A DNA stretch of 64,000 nucleotides from Dromaius novaehollandiae (taxonomy: Eukaryota > Chordata > Aves > Casuariiformes > Dromaiidae): positions 200,367,336-200,431,335 of the forward strand of contig NC_088098.1 in NCBI RefSeq assembly GCF_036370855.1, in the 5' to 3' direction. Within the stretch, counting starts at the first letter, position 1, and the number at the start of each line of letters is the position of its first letter. Below the pieces are notes generated by a model. The model saw only the letters and a program-made list of their open reading frames with translations. It was not told the DNA's origin and ran no database searches. Position numbers and translations under genes: made by a program. Shown here piece by piece: positions 62,714 to 64,000 of the stretch.

Positions 62714-64000
62714 CTGTAAGAAAATAAGGCATTACCTTCAGTTCTAACCCAACCATATATCTAACAGCATTTACCAGCTTATTTTCTCTGAGTTCAGTCA
62801 TCCCAAACACATTATGGTCCAGAAAAAGTTAGCCTTGTGCATGGTCTTAATCAGGACCAGTAGCGAACCACATACATCCATGCAAAGATATGAACAGAAT
62901 TAAATCATGGCCATCAATTTGTTTACTTATAAAACAGAGTTCAGTACATGTAAAGTTTTACACAGAGTATTTCCAGCTTGCTGAGGCAACATACAATACA
63001 GGTGACCCTTCCATTTTTAATGATTCGTTAATAGTTTAGCCAAGTGTATGGAATGACACCTGATCTGCCAAAAGGCCATTTGGCATCTCCAAGGAAATGA
63101 AGGCAATGAATGAAATCCTCAGAAAAGGCATAGCCTAACCCACCCGAAGTCTGGAGGCAATCCAAGGAAATAGAATGTGCATTGTAACAATGCCCCTGAC
63201 AGCTTACTTCAGGTGAACTTTTAGAGCTTGTCAACTAGAAACAACCTTACTGAGAAGAAATTAAGAATATTTTTTTCCATTTCCTGTCACTTGTATCTTC
63301 CCAAAAGTTTGCATCCAAGTCAAATGTTCTGGAAGTTGGGTTTGTTTTTTTTTTGGGGGGGGGGGCAAAGGGGGAAGGAGAGGCACAGTCACTTTAAAAT
63401 CCTGCCTTTCAGTAATTTATTGTTAAGGCATTCCATTCCCACACATCCACCTGCAGTTCTGGACCAGTTAAGCAAGGTCCAGCATGACCACAGATTGTTT
63501 CTGAAGTACCTACAGGATAACATTTCCATTTGCTGCTTCTTAAAATCGCTAGTGCATAACAGGTCAGAAAGGAAGAAATATCTTCCCATGACCAACACTA
63601 ACAAAAAAAAAAAGCTCTGTGATAAGAAAATGGAGAGCATGCAAGACCCCCTTGGAACCTACTAATTTCTTTATTACAGGTAAAGTAATAGATATGGCCT
63701 TTTCTAAAGATTTCAAATTTGATCTTTTCAAAACTCATTCAATGGAAGCAGCTTAAAACAGTGGTTGCCAGAAATTATGTGTATTAAAGAAGCCTGCCAA
63801 TTTTCTAGCAAATCCTAAACTAGAATCAAAGAATGGTGAACCAAGGAGCAAACTACAGCTGAAGATAATTTGTTTCTTAACATGAGCTAGTGAATGATAA
63901 TACTTTGGGGAAAGAGAATATATTCTGAAATGCATATGGCCCTGATCCTACAAATTCATCCACCCAATCAAAACACTATGTTCACAGAAATAAGTGAAAA
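62714..64000 (-). other. FDX1: FDX1 intron (3' part)
   Basis: At least 1.29 kb of intron running off the window. Contains a T10G11 tract at 63345-63365. No further exon recognised. Confidence 0.8.
63345..63365 (+). repeat. T10G11 homopolymer pair
   Basis: Ten T (63345-63354) followed by eleven G (63355-63365), inside the FDX1 intron. Confidence 0.97.

Noticed and set aside
1..64000. CRISPR arrays, bacterial operons, phage or plasmid features
   Set aside because: Spliced vertebrate genes, LINEs and microsatellites throughout; no array of spaced direct repeats.

Overview
This is vertebrate nuclear DNA, most likely from a bird. Three things support that. A degraded CR1 LINE (about 29.35-32.19 kb) and a CR1 3' end on the opposite strand (28.13-28.79 kb) both match the avian-type CR1 pattern I know. 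The one multi-exon gene has short introns (about 1-5 kb). The two genes present, ARHGAP20 and FDX1, lie tail to tail as they do in human 11q22-q23. A crocodilian or turtle cannot be formally excluded. Nothing bacterial, phage-like or CRISPR-like is present.

Layout. Bases 1-22,400 hold the 3' two thirds of ARHGAP20 on the + strand. There are nine coding exons (977-1054, 5045-5111, 7062-7244, 12152-12330, 15363-15524, 16948-17057, 18039-18228, 19628-19742, 21340-22400). All junctions are GT-AG, all phases agree, and they sum to 2,145 nt (714 residues plus stop). They encode a Ras-associating region, a complete RhoGAP domain with its arginine finger and conserved Asn, and a Ser-rich tail. The 5' exons (N-terminus and PH domain) lie upstream of the window. 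From 22.4 to about 60.4 kb the DNA is intergenic. It holds the two head-to-head CR1 copies, a possible LTR (about 34.77-35.64 kb), MIR-like fragments, microsatellites, small CpG-rich islets and no gene I can support. On the minus strand, 62,599-62,713 is the last coding exon of FDX1 (mitochondrial ferredoxin/adrenodoxin), with a probable 3'UTR running down to about 60.4 kb and an intron running off the right edge.

The two genes are not functionally linked as far as the sequence shows. ARHGAP20 is a Rap1-binding RhoGAP acting on Rho GTPases; FDX1 passes electrons to mitochondrial P450s and other acceptors. They share only a conserved convergent arrangement.

Most interesting points: (1) the ARHGAP20 tail carries one copy of a His/Arg-Ser-Glu-Pro to Gln-Ser-Leu module that I recall as two copies in the human protein; (2) it then ends early with a private C-terminus containing a diverged 19-residue repeat and a very short proximal 3'UTR; (3) a well-formed 55-bp candidate exon at 10,284-10,338 would create an immediate stop if spliced in; (4) the larger CR1 keeps its ORF2 start but lacks its 3' end, the reverse of normal LINE truncation; (5) three near-identical T(10-11)G(11) tracts occur. 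I found no clearly new biological system. Comparisons with human proteins are from memory, not from an alignment.
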